Position numbers and translations under genes: made by a program | Source of the DNA: Anaerolineales bacterium | GTDB lineage: Bacteria > Chloroflexota > Anaerolineae > Anaerolineales > UBA6663 | Reading direction: 5' to 3' | Assembly (NCBI GenBank): GCA_020850595.1 | Contig: JADZEK010000159.1 | Coordinates: 1 to 64,000 of the forward strand | Length of the DNA stretch: 64,000 nucleotides | The notes under the pieces: generated by a model | Told to the model about the DNA's origin: nothing | Database searches by the model: none | The model's input: only the letters and a program-made list of their open reading frames with translations | In this document: piece after piece, positions 9,089 to 17,360 of the stretch | How positions within the stretch are numbered: position 1 is the stretch's first letter | Layout: every line of letters starts with the position of its first letter

Positions 9089-9705
9089 TACTTCGCTCCT
9101 TGTTTGGGTTGAGGATTATTACCCTGCCGCAGGATGCCTTGGAGGTATGCGTCGGCAAAGTAGTCGTACATGTTCTCGTCGAGCCCGGTCTTGAGCGGGC
9201 CGCCGGTGAAGGAATCGGTCATCAGGTACGCGAAGAAGAGGCCCAGGGCCGCCCGGTTGAGCGTGGCCTTGGGCACAGCGGCGAACTCTGGCCGCTTGGA
9301 CTTGATGCCGCCAATGACCGTATTGACTTCGGTATAGGTCTTATCGAATAACCCAGCCAGATGCCGGCCCTGGAATTCGATGAGCTCGATCAAGTGTAGG
9401 CGAATCAGCTCCGGCCTCTTCTTCCACACCACCAGGAGACGGTCCGAGGCGTTGTGGAGAAACTCCTCGACCGTATCGCCCTCGGCCGACTCGACCACGG
9501 CTGGGATACTTCGCCAGGGATGGAACGCCTGTAGGGCGGCCACGAAAATCGCGTATTTGCTCTCGAAATGGACGTAGAGGCTACCCCGGGTCATGTGGAG
9601 CTGGTCCGTGATCTGCCGGGTAGTGGTGGCGTGATAGCCTTGTCCCACAAACAGCTGGGTCGCGGCTGCTACGATGCGTTCGCGCGTCTCTTCGCCTTTG
9701 GTCAT
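9088..9705 (-). CDS. TetR-family transcriptional repressor
   Basis: A 205-aa regulator with an N-terminal helix-turn-helix ('TTTRQITDQLHMTRGSLYVHF', about residues 24-44) and a helical ligand-binding domain. It is the first gene of the PTS operon and its stop overlaps the GH4 start. A perfect 24-bp palindrome lies 48 bases upstream, so autoregulation of the whole operon is likely. TetR control of a PTS operon is unusual: antiterminators and LacI or GntR proteins are more common. The inducer is unknown, plausibly an imported sugar phosphate. Confidence 0.92.
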   Translation of the reverse strand: MTKGEETRERIVAAATQLFVGQGYHATTTRQITDQLHMTRGSLYVHFESKYAIFVAALQAFHPWRSIPAVVESAEGDTVEEFLHNASDRLLVVWKKRPELIRLHLIELIEFQGRHLAGLFDKTYTEVNTVIGGIKSKRPEFAAVPKATLNRAALGLFFAYLMTDSFTGGPLKTGLDENMYDYFADAYLQGILRQGNNPQPKQGAK

Positions 9706-9752
9706 AAAGTGTTCGCCGCGAGCTCCAGGGAGTGGAGTGGCTCATGCCCTAA

Positions 9753-9776
9753 AAAAATGAGCGACCGCTCATTTTT
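9753..9776. promoter_or_regulatory. Predicted TetR operator palindrome
   Basis: A perfect 24-bp palindrome with half-site AAAAATGAGCG around a 2-bp centre. The core TGAGCGACCGCTCA resembles known TetR/AcrR operators. It is placed just upstream of the TetR gene, where it would control the minus-strand PTS operon. Confidence 0.82.
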
Positions 9777-9779
9777 CAA

Positions 9780-10196
9780 TCAGTATAGGGAGAACGGCCA
9801 AAGAGTCAAGTGGCAATTTGTGTCGGGACGATCGGATCCCCGCAGGGCCTTGGCCAGACCTCACTCCCTCCGAGAACGGTTGAACCTTAGGCCACGACTG
9901 GAGCCTTGTCACGCCGGCTCGTGGTCCGGGACAGTTACCCCGGGGGCCATGAAGATGGCGTCCCAGCGCCAATAGTGCGATCAGTACCGCGTCGCCCTGG
10001 TCCTGATATGTGGCTCGACGTAGGTCACCATCAGGTCCGTGGCTTCGATTCCGAACGATACGAGGCTGGCTGCGCCGCCGTGGCTGCCGTGTTGATTGAT
10101 CAAGGGCAAGAAATGCCGAGGACGACATGAGGAACGGTCAGGGCAAGCGCTTGCTATGTTATCAATGCTGGGAGTTGTTTCTGGTACGAGCCAGGC
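9780..10196. other. Gene-free junction between PTS operon and recombinase
   Basis: About 420 bases with no convincing gene, placed between the divergent PTS operon and the plus-strand recombinase remnant. It would contain the operon promoter (left side) and the recombinase promoter (right side). I found no tRNA or obvious attachment repeat. This is a logical place for an element boundary, but the sequence does not prove it. Confidence 0.4.
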
Positions 10197-10880
10197 ATGG
10201 ACCGACTATTCAATCTTTTCGTTCAGGCAATTCGCAAGTCAGCCCCCGTTGCGGCACCGGGTTATGCGCGTGAAGTGTCACTTTTCTTGGATTGGCTTCG
10301 TGAGTGTGGACTCCGAGTGGAATCAGCCAACGCCAGTGACTTGAGCCGGTATCTCGTGGCATTGACGCAGCGATTCCAGCCATCGACGGCGGCCCGGAAG
10401 TTCTCGGCGATCCGCCGCTTCTATGCAGTGCTTGCGGAACAAGGACAGCTGCCGGCAAACCCGGCGGCTTTGGTTCCCGTCTCACTCGCGGCTTACCGCT
10501 CGCGGCCCCGCCTTCGACCCACATTGGAATCCATCAAGCCGATCCCCACGACGTCGATGCAAGGGGTGCGTGACCTTGCCATATTGCGCCTGGTGGTTTT
10601 TGGCCTGTCGCCGGCGCAGCTGGTTGCCCTGGACGTCGCGGACTTCGATGTTGCGGCGCAGGCTGTTCGATTGAACGGCCGCTCAGGACGCCGCAGAATC
10701 CAGCCCCTGGATCCCGACACCTTTGCTGCTCTGCGTCGCTGGATGGCCCTGCGCCAGATGCTCAACCCGGCCGATTCAGCGGTATTCCTGTCGCTGCACT
10801 GGACGGCGGGCCGGACTTCACCTCACCAACGCCTCAGCCGCAGAGGTCTCTTTGATGTAGTCCGCCGCTATTGGCAGTAG
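10197..10880 (+). CDS. Truncated tyrosine recombinase (XerC/D-like), probably inactive
   Basis: A 227-aa protein with a SAM-like core-binding domain ('LSRYLVALTQRF...STAARKFSAIRRFYAVL', about residues 48-90) and the first half of a catalytic domain. The usual 'GLRxSEL' box reads 'GLSPAQLVALDVADFD', so the first catalytic Arg is missing. The protein ends at 'RRGLFDVVRRYW', before the HxxR box and the Tyr nucleophile. It therefore cannot cut DNA by the normal mechanism. It may be an integrase relic marking the edge of the mobile region, or a DNA-binding accessory factor. The frame is otherwise intact. Confidence 0.75.
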   Translation: MDRLFNLFVQAIRKSAPVAAPGYAREVSLFLDWLRECGLRVESANASDLSRYLVALTQRFQPSTAARKFSAIRRFYAVLAEQGQLPANPAALVPVSLAAYRSRPRLRPTLESIKPIPTTSMQGVRDLAILRLVVFGLSPAQLVALDVADFDVAAQAVRLNGRSGRRRIQPLDPDTFAALRRWMALRQMLNPADSAVFLSLHWTAGRTSPHQRLSRRGLFDVVRRYWQ

Positions 10881-10951
10881 TCCCCAAGCTTGCCCCGTTG
10901 CCTTGTGTTGCTCCGCGACTGCATTAAAACAAATAGCGGTTAGTCTCCGCC

Positions 10952-10980
10952 GCAAAGGCCGGCTGGAGGCCGGCCTTTGC
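10952..10980. terminator. Bidirectional terminator-like hairpin
   Basis: A perfect 12-bp stem (GCAAAGGCCGGC, 10952-10963, pairing with 10969-10980) with a 5-nt loop. It lies between the convergent recombinase and radC genes. The arms begin with AAA/TTT, which gives a weak T-tract on each strand. Confidence 0.7.
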
Positions 10981-11008
10981 ATGAGAATCCGAGGTCAACG
11001 GTGCACTG

Positions 11009-11725
11009 CTATCCGAACCCCAGGCCGCGCTCCTTGAGGGAAACGTGCCGCATGCCGCCCAGGATGACGTGGTCGAGGCAGGCGATATCCAGCAGCTTTC
11101 CGGCCTCAATCACCGCCCGCGTCACGGCCACGTCCTCAGGGCTTGGACTCGGATCGCCTGACGGATGGTTGTGGCTCAGAATGATCGCCGCCGCATTGGC
11201 CCGAATGGCGTCCCGATATAACTCGCCAACCCGGATGAGGGATGTATTGAGAGACCCATGGTAGACCTCAAGCGGTTCGCCAATCACACGGTTTCTCGTA
11301 TCGAGCAGGAGGACATACAGGTGTTCCTGATCCTGGTGCATTAAAAGCGGCTGTAGGATGGCTGCCGCGTCGGCCGGCGAGCGGATCTGCGGCCGATCGC
11401 CTTCGGGGACTAACAGCCGGCGGCCAATCTCTACCGCGGCTTTCAAGCGCAGCACCGCACTCGCCCGCACCCCCTGAATGGCGGTGAGTTCAGCGCATGA
11501 CGTGCGCGCGATGCCATGCAGCGAGCCGAACGCATTGAGCAAACGTTGTGCTGTCTCTAGTGAGCGCGAGCCTCCAACCATCGCGGCGATCAGCTCGGCG
11601 CCGTTGCAGGCCGAGCTATTGTGGAGCACCCGGTAGCCGGGCTTCTCTCGAATGGCCAGAGTCGGGCGCACAGGCTTGGCGCTGTAGGCGCGGTCAGGCA
11701 GGGGAAAGAGAGTCAGTTGATCCAT
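11009..11725 (-). CDS. radC: RadC-family JAB/MPN domain protein
   Basis: A 238-aa RadC-type protein. An N-terminal helix-hairpin-helix region ('IQGVRASAVLRLKAAVEIG', about residues 83-101) precedes a JAB1/MPN domain with the metal motif 'SHNHPSGDPSPSPED' (about residues 189-203). RadC proteins are common on mobile elements; their biochemical role remains unsettled despite the repair-linked name. Full length. It is the last gene of the minus-strand accessory block, preceded by a 13-bp stem-loop and its own GGAG ribosome site. Confidence 0.9.
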   Translation of the reverse strand: MDQLTLFPLPDRAYSAKPVRPTLAIREKPGYRVLHNSSACNGAELIAAMVGGSRSLETAQRLLNAFGSLHGIARTSCAELTAIQGVRASAVLRLKAAVEIGRRLLVPEGDRPQIRSPADAAAILQPLLMHQDQEHLYVLLLDTRNRVIGEPLEVYHGSLNTSLIRVGELYRDAIRANAAAIILSHNHPSGDPSPSPEDVAVTRAVIEAGKLLDIACLDHVILGGMRHVSLKERGLGFG

Positions 11726-11741
11726 CGTCGTCTCCTCAACG

Positions 11742-11784
11742 ACAGCGCGGGCCGAGCCTCCACCAGAGGCACGGCCCGCGCTGT
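11742..11784 (-). promoter_or_regulatory. Intergenic 13-bp stem-loop before radC
   Basis: A perfect 13-bp inverted repeat (ACAGCGCGGGCCG at 11742-11754 with 11772-11784). It sits between the helicase stop and the radC ribosome site. No T-run follows, so it may be an attenuator or RNA-stability element rather than a complete terminator. Confidence 0.6.
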
Positions 11785-11808
11785 TTGCGGTAGGTTGTTG
11801 GATGCGCT

Positions 11809-14800
11809 TCAGAACAAGGACATCTGCCCGTCCGTCGCCGTGGGCGCGAGGCGGGCGCGTGGCCGGCTGGCGTGGACGATCTCCCGCCTGCGGGCCATCA
11901 GGTCGGCGAGGGTGACCAGGCGCGGGCTAATCGCCGTGGGCGAGCCCATCGGCGAGTCGGTCACCAACTGCTCATTGCCCAGGGAGAACAAACCCTCGGC
12001 GCGGCCGACCTGTAGCCCGCCCAACGCCTTGCGCACGAGGTCGCTCAACAGGTCGCTTTCGTCGCCGTCATCCACCAGGGCGCCGCTGATCTCATCGCCG
12101 TAAAACGTCTGGGCCGCCAGCATCTTGGCCCCGATGAGATCGAGCGCGCTCTCCTCCAGGGTTCCTTCGTACACGGGGAAGTAGAGCTTGACCGGCCGCG
12201 GCGCACCGGGCCGGTAGAGGCGGCGCATGCTTTGCCACGTCACATACAAACTCCACTCCAGTTCAGCGAAGATGGCGGTGGAGAACATGGTCAGGTTGAG
12301 ACCCACTTCGACCAGGCGGGCGTTGGTCAACAGCACGTCGAAGTGCTCGGCATGCTGCTTCAACCAGGTGGCGCGCTTGGCTGGCTGCAGCGACGGGCGC
12401 AAGGTGCCCACCCGCAAGCCTTGGCCGCTCAACACCTCGGCCAGGCGCGGCTGGATGTCGCGCTCGCCAGTTTGCCGGACGTAGATCAGCACCTTTCGGC
12501 CCTGGGCACGTTCGCGCTGGCAGGTGCGAATGAGCCAGCTCTCCTTGGGCAGCAGCTCGCCGGCGCCCACCACGGCCTCCAGCTCCAGGACTTTCTCTTG
12601 CTGGCGCACGGCGAAGCGTCCACGGCCTTCGAGCCGGCGGTTGAAGGTGACGGTCTCGGGGCGGAACATCGCGTCCGGGCGATTGAAGGCGGTATTGAGC
12701 CAGACGCTGATCGCCCCCTTGCCGGTTTCGGTCTTCTGTTCTTCCAGCGCCCACAGGAACAGGCCCTGGGGCGGGCTGCCGCTGCCGTCCGCTTCGGCAA
12801 GCTGCGTTTCCATGGTCTCGGTCAGAGGCAGTCGAACGATTTCCTCGCTGTAGGGTGGCAGCGGTAGGCCCACGTCCTTGAGGCTGCTGAACGTGCAATA
12901 CTTGAGGCCCAGGCCGACGATGGTGGGTGAGATGCCGGGCTTCTCACTGACGGTCTCAAAGAAGTGCGTGCCCGTGTACGCGCCGTCGTTCTGCACCTCG
13001 GCATTGGGGGAGACGTAGAACGTGGTCTTGAGCAGGCCGAAGCGCTCGGCCCAGCGCCGCTCGTCGTTGAAGCCGAACTCCTGGCGCACCTCGCCGGCCA
13101 GGCGGTAGAGCAGCCAGAAGATCGAGGTGCTGTTCCCGCCGAAGAGCGTCCCCGTCAGCCCAACGGTGTAGTGGGCCACCTGGCTGAGCACCGTGAGCGC
13201 CCAGCCCACGCCCGTGCCCTTGGCCTTGCTCTTGTGGACCTCATCGACCAGCAGCAGGCCGAACGCACCCCGCGCCTTCTTGCGCGCATACTGAGCGGCT
13301 GACTCTCGGCGCAGCGCGCTGTTCTCGAAGAGCGGCGCGCCACAGATGTAGGCCACGTCCTGCTCGTTGCGTTGGCGCACTGCGTGCCTGCCGCGCTCGC
13401 CATCCCAAACCCACTTGCCGGGCTCGTACCGGCCGGTGCTCCAGTTGAAGTAGGTGAGCGGCGCCTGGCAGAAGCGCCGCTTTTGTGCGATCCAGGCATC
13501 CGCCTGGGCTGGCGTGATGGGATTAAGCGGTTCACCGCTCTCCGGGTCATAACGGTCGGACACGACGCCGCCGCAGGTGGGACAGGCACAGACCTGGATC
13601 GTCTCTTCCCACTCGCTGTCGTCTTCGTCATCTTGCCGCTGCACGGTGATCCAACGCGTGGCCATGGCGGGCACGCGGCCGGGGCCGAGCTTGGCCGTCT
13701 CGAAAGAAAGCACCGCGAAGCTCTGACGCGGTAGCGCGCCCGCGTCATACTCCGCAATGAACTGCGCCAGGCTGTATTCACCGGCCAGCTCTTTGGCGTT
13801 CGCTTCATCGCGCGGCGTATCGAGCCCGAGCCAGCCGAAGCCGCCGATCCGCCCGTCGAGCAGGTTCGGCTGGCGGGCGCCTTTCCGGCGTGTTGGGGGA
13901 TGGCGCGCAGCGCGCTTGAGCGCTTGATGTAAGGCGAACAAGACGTTGCCGCTCAGCGGCTTCTGCTGCTCTGCCGCAGCCTGTTGAATGACCGCCAGAC
14001 ACTGCTCGGCGCTGTGCCCTTCGAGCTCTGCCTCTTCGAGCAAGACGCCCCAGCCTTTCAGCCAGGCTGCGATGCGGGCGGGCTTGGGCACTGGGCGGGC
14101 TCCAAGCGTCACCACGCGCGATGTTGCATCGGGGACGACCTCGGGGATTTCCTTGGGCCAGTTCTCCTTGCCGGTAACGATGCCGGGGCCGACGATGAGC
14201 CCAGGGTATCCACTGCGTTTGCCCAGGCGCCGGTGCGCTGCCTGAAGGTACTCGGCGATGGCGATGCCAATCGTTGTTTTGCCGGCGCCCATCTCCGCCA
14301 TCCCGAAGCCCGCACCATGCCGCAGGCACAGTCGGCCGAGCGCAACCGCCAAGTGTTTCTGAAAATCGGTCAGCCCGGTTTCGGAGCGGCCAGGCAGGCG
14401 ACGGCTCTTGGACAGGTAATCGAAGACTGCCCATTCCCACGGTTCGGGCTTCATGTCGTACTGGGGCACGTTGCGGGTCTGAACGATCTCTGCCAGCTGG
14501 GCAACGTACTGATTGAGCAGTTCCCCGATTCCCGCGGGATCCGTGTGAGTCATCATGGCGCCGCTGGCATCGAGAGTAGAAAGCTGGTTCTGAAAGCGCT
14601 CCTCCAACTCGACCTTACGCAGGTGGCGCTTCTTCTCGTCCTCTTCGTCTCGGCTGAAATTGAACTCCTCGAGCTCGCCGCTGCGGAGGATGGTGTACTT
14701 GCGGACGTTGCCTTTCAGGAGCATGGGGCGACCGCTGTTGTCGCGCACCAGGTTGGTGCCCAGCAGCCCGCCGCTGACCTGCATGGCGATGTGGCCCTTC

Positions 14801-15708
14801 TTGGGCGTCATGGCGGGCTCAATCACGGGCGGCGCGATTTGGGGGGCAAGCTCGGCCCACTCACGGCCAGCGTCCAGACGAGCAGCGGCTTCGTCGGCTT
14901 CGCGGAGCATGTCGTCGTCGGAGACGACCTGGTACTGGAAGCGGAAAGACGCACCGTGCCGGCCCCGCATGGGGGCGACCGGGATGACATACTCGCCGTG
15001 GCCCGGCTGCAGATGGGGCATGCCGGCCTTGATCGGGCGCCGTATCTTCTTGCGCGTGCCCTCGGCGTCTTCGACGCTCTCAACCCACTCCGCAACGACC
15101 TGCCCGGCGGCCCAGGCCTCCATGACTTCGCGCAAGCCGTCGCCGGTGGGCGCGTGGTACTCGGAGCGGCGCAGACCGAAGGCCACAATCTGCTTGAAGA
15201 GTGGATAGTCGTCCTCGGCCAGCTTGACGCAGCGAAGCTCGCTGTACCAGCCGAGCAGGTGGCGGGCGATCTTCTCGTTGGCCAGCCGCCCTTGCGGGAT
15301 GATGTAGATCAGCACGCCGCCGGGCGTGATGCGCGACGTGGTGTTCACCAGGAAGGTCTCTTCCAGCCGGGTGCCGCCGCCTGTCTCGGTTTCGCCGTCA
15401 TACGGCGGATTCAGGAGGCAGAGACTGAAGGTCTCATCCGTGAGAACTGCGTACTCGTAGCCGGTGTTGATGACGTGGGTCAGCACCTGCCGGGCGTCAG
15501 CGGCGCGCAGATCGGACAGTTCAATGCCGTAGGTCTCAGCGGGCCCGTGGGCGGCGGCGAGGGCGGCCAGCGCTTCGCCTTTCCCGGCACACGGATCGAG
15601 ATAACGGCGCAGCCCTTCGCTGCCGAGCGACAGCCACGTGAGGATGCGGTGCAGGCTGGTTTCGGGCGTGGGGAAGTAACCCATCTTGCTCTGGCCTTCG
15701 ATGCGCAT
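11809..15708 (-). CDS. Fused N6-adenine methyltransferase and SNF2-type helicase
   Basis: A 1299-aa fusion. Residues 1-200 are a class I methyltransferase with the SAM loop 'LDPCAGKGEAL' (38-48) and catalytic 'NPPY' (100-103), typical of amino-methyltransferases acting on adenine; it resembles the DUF6094 family of plasmid-linked enzymes. Residues from about 445 are an SF2 helicase: Walker A 'MGAGKTT' (473-479), a Cys cluster near 707-712 that may bind zinc, Walker B 'DEVH' (822-825), 'GLTGTLFGG', and a C-terminal helicase lobe ending in 'QSMRRLYRPG'. Similar fusions on phages and conjugative elements (DarB and Strawberry-notch types) are linked to protecting incoming DNA from restriction. 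That role is inferred here. Confidence 0.85.
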   Translation of the reverse strand: MRIEGQSKMGYFPTPETSLHRILTWLSLGSEGLRRYLDPCAGKGEALAALAAAHGPAETYGIELSDLRAADARQVLTHVINTGYEYAVLTDETFSLCLLNPPYDGETETGGGTRLEETFLVNTTSRITPGGVLIYIIPQGRLANEKIARHLLGWYSELRCVKLAEDDYPLFKQIVAFGLRRSEYHAPTGDGLREVMEAWAAGQVVAEWVESVEDAEGTRKKIRRPIKAGMPHLQPGHGEYVIPVAPMRGRHGASFRFQYQVVSDDDMLREADEAAARLDAGREWAELAPQIAPPVIEPAMTPKKGHIAMQVSGGLLGTNLVRDNSGRPMLLKGNVRKYTILRSGELEEFNFSRDEEDEKKRHLRKVELEERFQNQLSTLDASGAMMTHTDPAGIGELLNQYVAQLAEIVQTRNVPQYDMKPEPWEWAVFDYLSKSRRLPGRSETGLTDFQKHLAVALGRLCLRHGAGFGMAEMGAGKTTIGIAIAEYLQAAHRRLGKRSGYPGLIVGPGIVTGKENWPKEIPEVVPDATSRVVTLGARPVPKPARIAAWLKGWGVLLEEAELEGHSAEQCLAVIQQAAAEQQKPLSGNVLFALHQALKRAARHPPTRRKGARQPNLLDGRIGGFGWLGLDTPRDEANAKELAGEYSLAQFIAEYDAGALPRQSFAVLSFETAKLGPGRVPAMATRWITVQRQDDEDDSEWEETIQVCACPTCGGVVSDRYDPESGEPLNPITPAQADAWIAQKRRFCQAPLTYFNWSTGRYEPGKWVWDGERGRHAVRQRNEQDVAYICGAPLFENSALRRESAAQYARKKARGAFGLLLVDEVHKSKAKGTGVGWALTVLSQVAHYTVGLTGTLFGGNSTSIFWLLYRLAGEVRQEFGFNDERRWAERFGLLKTTFYVSPNAEVQNDGAYTGTHFFETVSEKPGISPTIVGLGLKYCTFSSLKDVGLPLPPYSEEIVRLPLTETMETQLAEADGSGSPPQGLFLWALEEQKTETGKGAISVWLNTAFNRPDAMFRPETVTFNRRLEGRGRFAVRQQEKVLELEAVVGAGELLPKESWLIRTCQRERAQGRKVLIYVRQTGERDIQPRLAEVLSGQGLRVGTLRPSLQPAKRATWLKQHAEHFDVLLTNARLVEVGLNLTMFSTAIFAELEWSLYVTWQSMRRLYRPGAPRPVKLYFPVYEGTLEESALDLIGAKMLAAQTFYGDEISGALVDDGDESDLLSDLVRKALGGLQVGRAEGLFSLGNEQLVTDSPMGSPTAISPRLVTLADLMARRREIVHASRPRARLAPTATDGQMSLF

Positions 15709-15728
15709 GGCATACTCCTTTCATTCGG

Positions 15729-15780
15729 CCGGCCGGGAGACGCGGTGTCGCTCGGGCGAGCGAACTGTGCTCCCGGCCGG
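15729..15780 (-). promoter_or_regulatory. Intergenic stem-loop before methyltransferase-helicase gene
   Basis: A perfect 11-bp inverted repeat (CCGGCCGGGAG at 15729-15739 with 15770-15780) and a 30-nt loop. It sits between the stop of the 225-aa gene and the start of the fusion gene. Confidence 0.55.
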
Positions 15781-15813
15781 CGGACGGATACGTTGTGCTG
15801 AAGCGGGACGAGT

Positions 15814-16491
15814 TCAGGCGTGAACTGCGGCGGGCACTGCGATAGACGGCGCGGGGATCGCGACCTGGCAGTCGCCTTCGAGCGTGATGCGGCCGTGCTT
15901 CACGCCTTCCGAGATGATGTCGGCCCAGGGGGTGTCGGGCTGGATGACGTATCCTTCGGGCGCCGGCCCGCCTGTGACGAGCGGCGCGGCCCAACCTTCG
16001 GCCAGGGCCTCAGCCAGCAGGTGCGGCCCCCAGCCGATGCGGATCGGAAGATGGGTGCCCTGCTCGAGCAGAGCGGCCAGGGCCGTGGCGGGCGCGAGCT
16101 GCTGGCTGACACCCTGGCTGTCGGTCCAGCGCCAGGCGCCGGCGAAGAACGGCTTCTTACCGAAGGTGGCGGCGTCGAGCTTGACCATGGCCGGGGCGAC
16201 CAGGCGCAGGAACTTGGGCCGCGCCCGGCCGGCAATGCGCGGGGCGTCCATGGTCTTGCGGATATAGCGGCTGTTCAGGCAACGGGCCGTGAAGCTCTGG
16301 CCGGACTCGTCGTCGCGGAGCTTCAAGAACTCGCGCGTGCCGTTGACGAGCGAAGCCCAGATGGCGCCGATGACCTTGGGGTGCTGGGGCGCCAGCTCCA
16401 GCCACACGATCGTGTCGCCCTGGTCGAACGGGGCGAGGGCGAAGCTGCGGACGACGGCGGAGACGCTGTTATTGGTGACGCGGATGGACAT
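15814..16491 (-). CDS. Hypothetical 225-aa element protein
   Basis: I do not recognise a family. The start at 16491 is set by an AAGGAG ribosome site 9 nt upstream; the frame is open further but without support. The protein is soluble, rich in Ala and Pro, with a central basic patch ('RYIRKTMDAPRIAGRARPKF', about residues 76-94), which would fit nucleic-acid binding. It follows directly behind a small zinc-finger-like gene and precedes the methyltransferase-helicase gene. Both are probably co-expressed with it. Confidence 0.72.
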   Translation of the reverse strand: MSIRVTNNSVSAVVRSFALAPFDQGDTIVWLELAPQHPKVIGAIWASLVNGTREFLKLRDDESGQSFTARCLNSRYIRKTMDAPRIAGRARPKFLRLVAPAMVKLDAATFGKKPFFAGAWRWTDSQGVSQQLAPATALAALLEQGTHLPIRIGWGPHLLAEALAEGWAAPLVTGGPAPEGYVIQPDTPWADIISEGVKHGRITLEGDCQVAIPAPSIAVPAAVHA

Positions 16492-16504
16492 GGCAGTGTG
16501 CTCC

Positions 16505-16879
16505 TTACCGGATGCCTTCTGGGTGCCCATCGTCGCCGGAGATGAGCGGCAGCCCGCGCAGCAATCGGTAGGCGTTGGACAGCCGCCGCCAGGTCTTGCG
16601 CGGGGAGATCCTTTGGAGGTGGTGGGCCATATAGGCCCGGCCCTTGGTCTCAGTCTGGGTGATGCCGCTGCGATGGGCCAGCCACGCCATGCGCGAGCCA
16701 AAGACCTCCGCCTCGAGCCCGCAGCACGGGCAGCGTTCGGGCGGGGGCAGGCTGGCCGCGGCCTGCCCGCCCTTCGACTGGTGTCCTTCGAATGGCCTGA
16801 TACCGCGCTCCTTCTTGGTCTGCCACGCGCGGCGGGCGGCGTCGCTGCGCACGGAGTGCTTCTCGTTGTCGCTTGACAT
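16505..16879 (-). CDS. Hypothetical 124-aa protein with a CxxC-type motif
   Basis: A basic protein with 'RCPCCGLEAEVFGS' near residues 49-62, a possible half zinc finger, followed by 'AHRSGITQTETKGRAYMAHHL', which could supply His ligands. The AGGAG site 6 nt upstream supports the start. A terminator-like hairpin lies upstream, between it and the 100-aa gene. Function unknown; a DNA-binding accessory role on the element is a guess. Confidence 0.7.
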   Translation of the reverse strand: MSSDNEKHSVRSDAARRAWQTKKERGIRPFEGHQSKGGQAAASLPPPERCPCCGLEAEVFGSRMAWLAHRSGITQTETKGRAYMAHHLQRISPRKTWRRLSNAYRLLRGLPLISGDDGHPEGIR

Positions 16880-16896
16880 GGGGCGTCTCCTGGAAA

Positions 16897-16937
16897 ACGA
16901 AAAGCGCCGGCAGGGCGGAGGGCTCTGCCGGCGCTGG
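16897..16937 (-). terminator. Rho-independent terminator for minus-strand transcript
   Basis: A perfect 11-bp stem (AGCGCCGGCAG at 16905-16915 with 16927-16937) around an 11-nt loop. Read on the minus strand it is followed by a T-rich run (TTTTCGTTTTC). It lies just after the stop of the 100-aa gene and before the next ribosome site, so it may act as an attenuator. Confidence 0.72.
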
Positions 16938-16960
16938 ATAGAAGGAATGTGGGTTGGGTG

Positions 16961-17263
16961 TTATTCGGGGGTGTAGTCGGGGTAGTACTTCGCCAGGATA
17001 GCGCGGGCGGCGGTCTTGAGCGCCTTCTGGTAGTCCTGGATCGCGGCACGCTCTTTGACTTCGGCGCGGCGCAGCACCAGGCGCAGGCGGCGCTTCACCG
17101 CCCGGTCGCTTTCGCGCCTGATCGCCCGGCGCAGGCTCTCGCAGATGCCCTGCCGGCGCATCAGCTCCTGGAAACAGCGGGCGGCGTGGGTGACGTCGGG
17201 CTGGACCGTTGGGCGCGGCCGGCCGGGTGGATCAACTCGATGGGCACAGGGTGGTTGGTTCAT
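16961..17263 (-). CDS. Hypothetical 100-aa basic helical protein
   Basis: I start it at 17263, where a GGAG site lies 7 nt upstream, rather than at the in-frame ATG 30 bases earlier. The C-terminal two thirds are strongly basic and helical ('ESLRRAIRRESDRAVKRRLR'), which suggests nucleic-acid binding or a coiled coil. No known domain is recognised. Its 3' end abuts a terminator-like hairpin. Confidence 0.6.
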   Translation of the reverse strand: MNQPPCAHRVDPPGRPRPTVQPDVTHAARCFQELMRRQGICESLRRAIRRESDRAVKRRLRLVLRRAEVKERAAIQDYQKALKTAARAILAKYYPDYTPE

Positions 17264-17360
17264 GGCAGTCTCCGAGGATCGGCGCAGCGGCACCGCCGGG
17301 CGGCATGAGCAGTCCGGCTGGGCGCGTATGCGATTGGCTGAGAAGGGGGATGGCGTGTTG

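Noticed and set aside
13984-15801. 605-codon plus-strand open frame
   Set aside because: It is antisense to the methyltransferase-helicase gene, has low-complexity composition and no motif; high GC produces such frames.
15814-17049. 411-aa version of the 225-aa hypothetical protein
   Set aside because: The upstream part overlaps two better supported small genes; a strong ribosome site supports the start at 16491.
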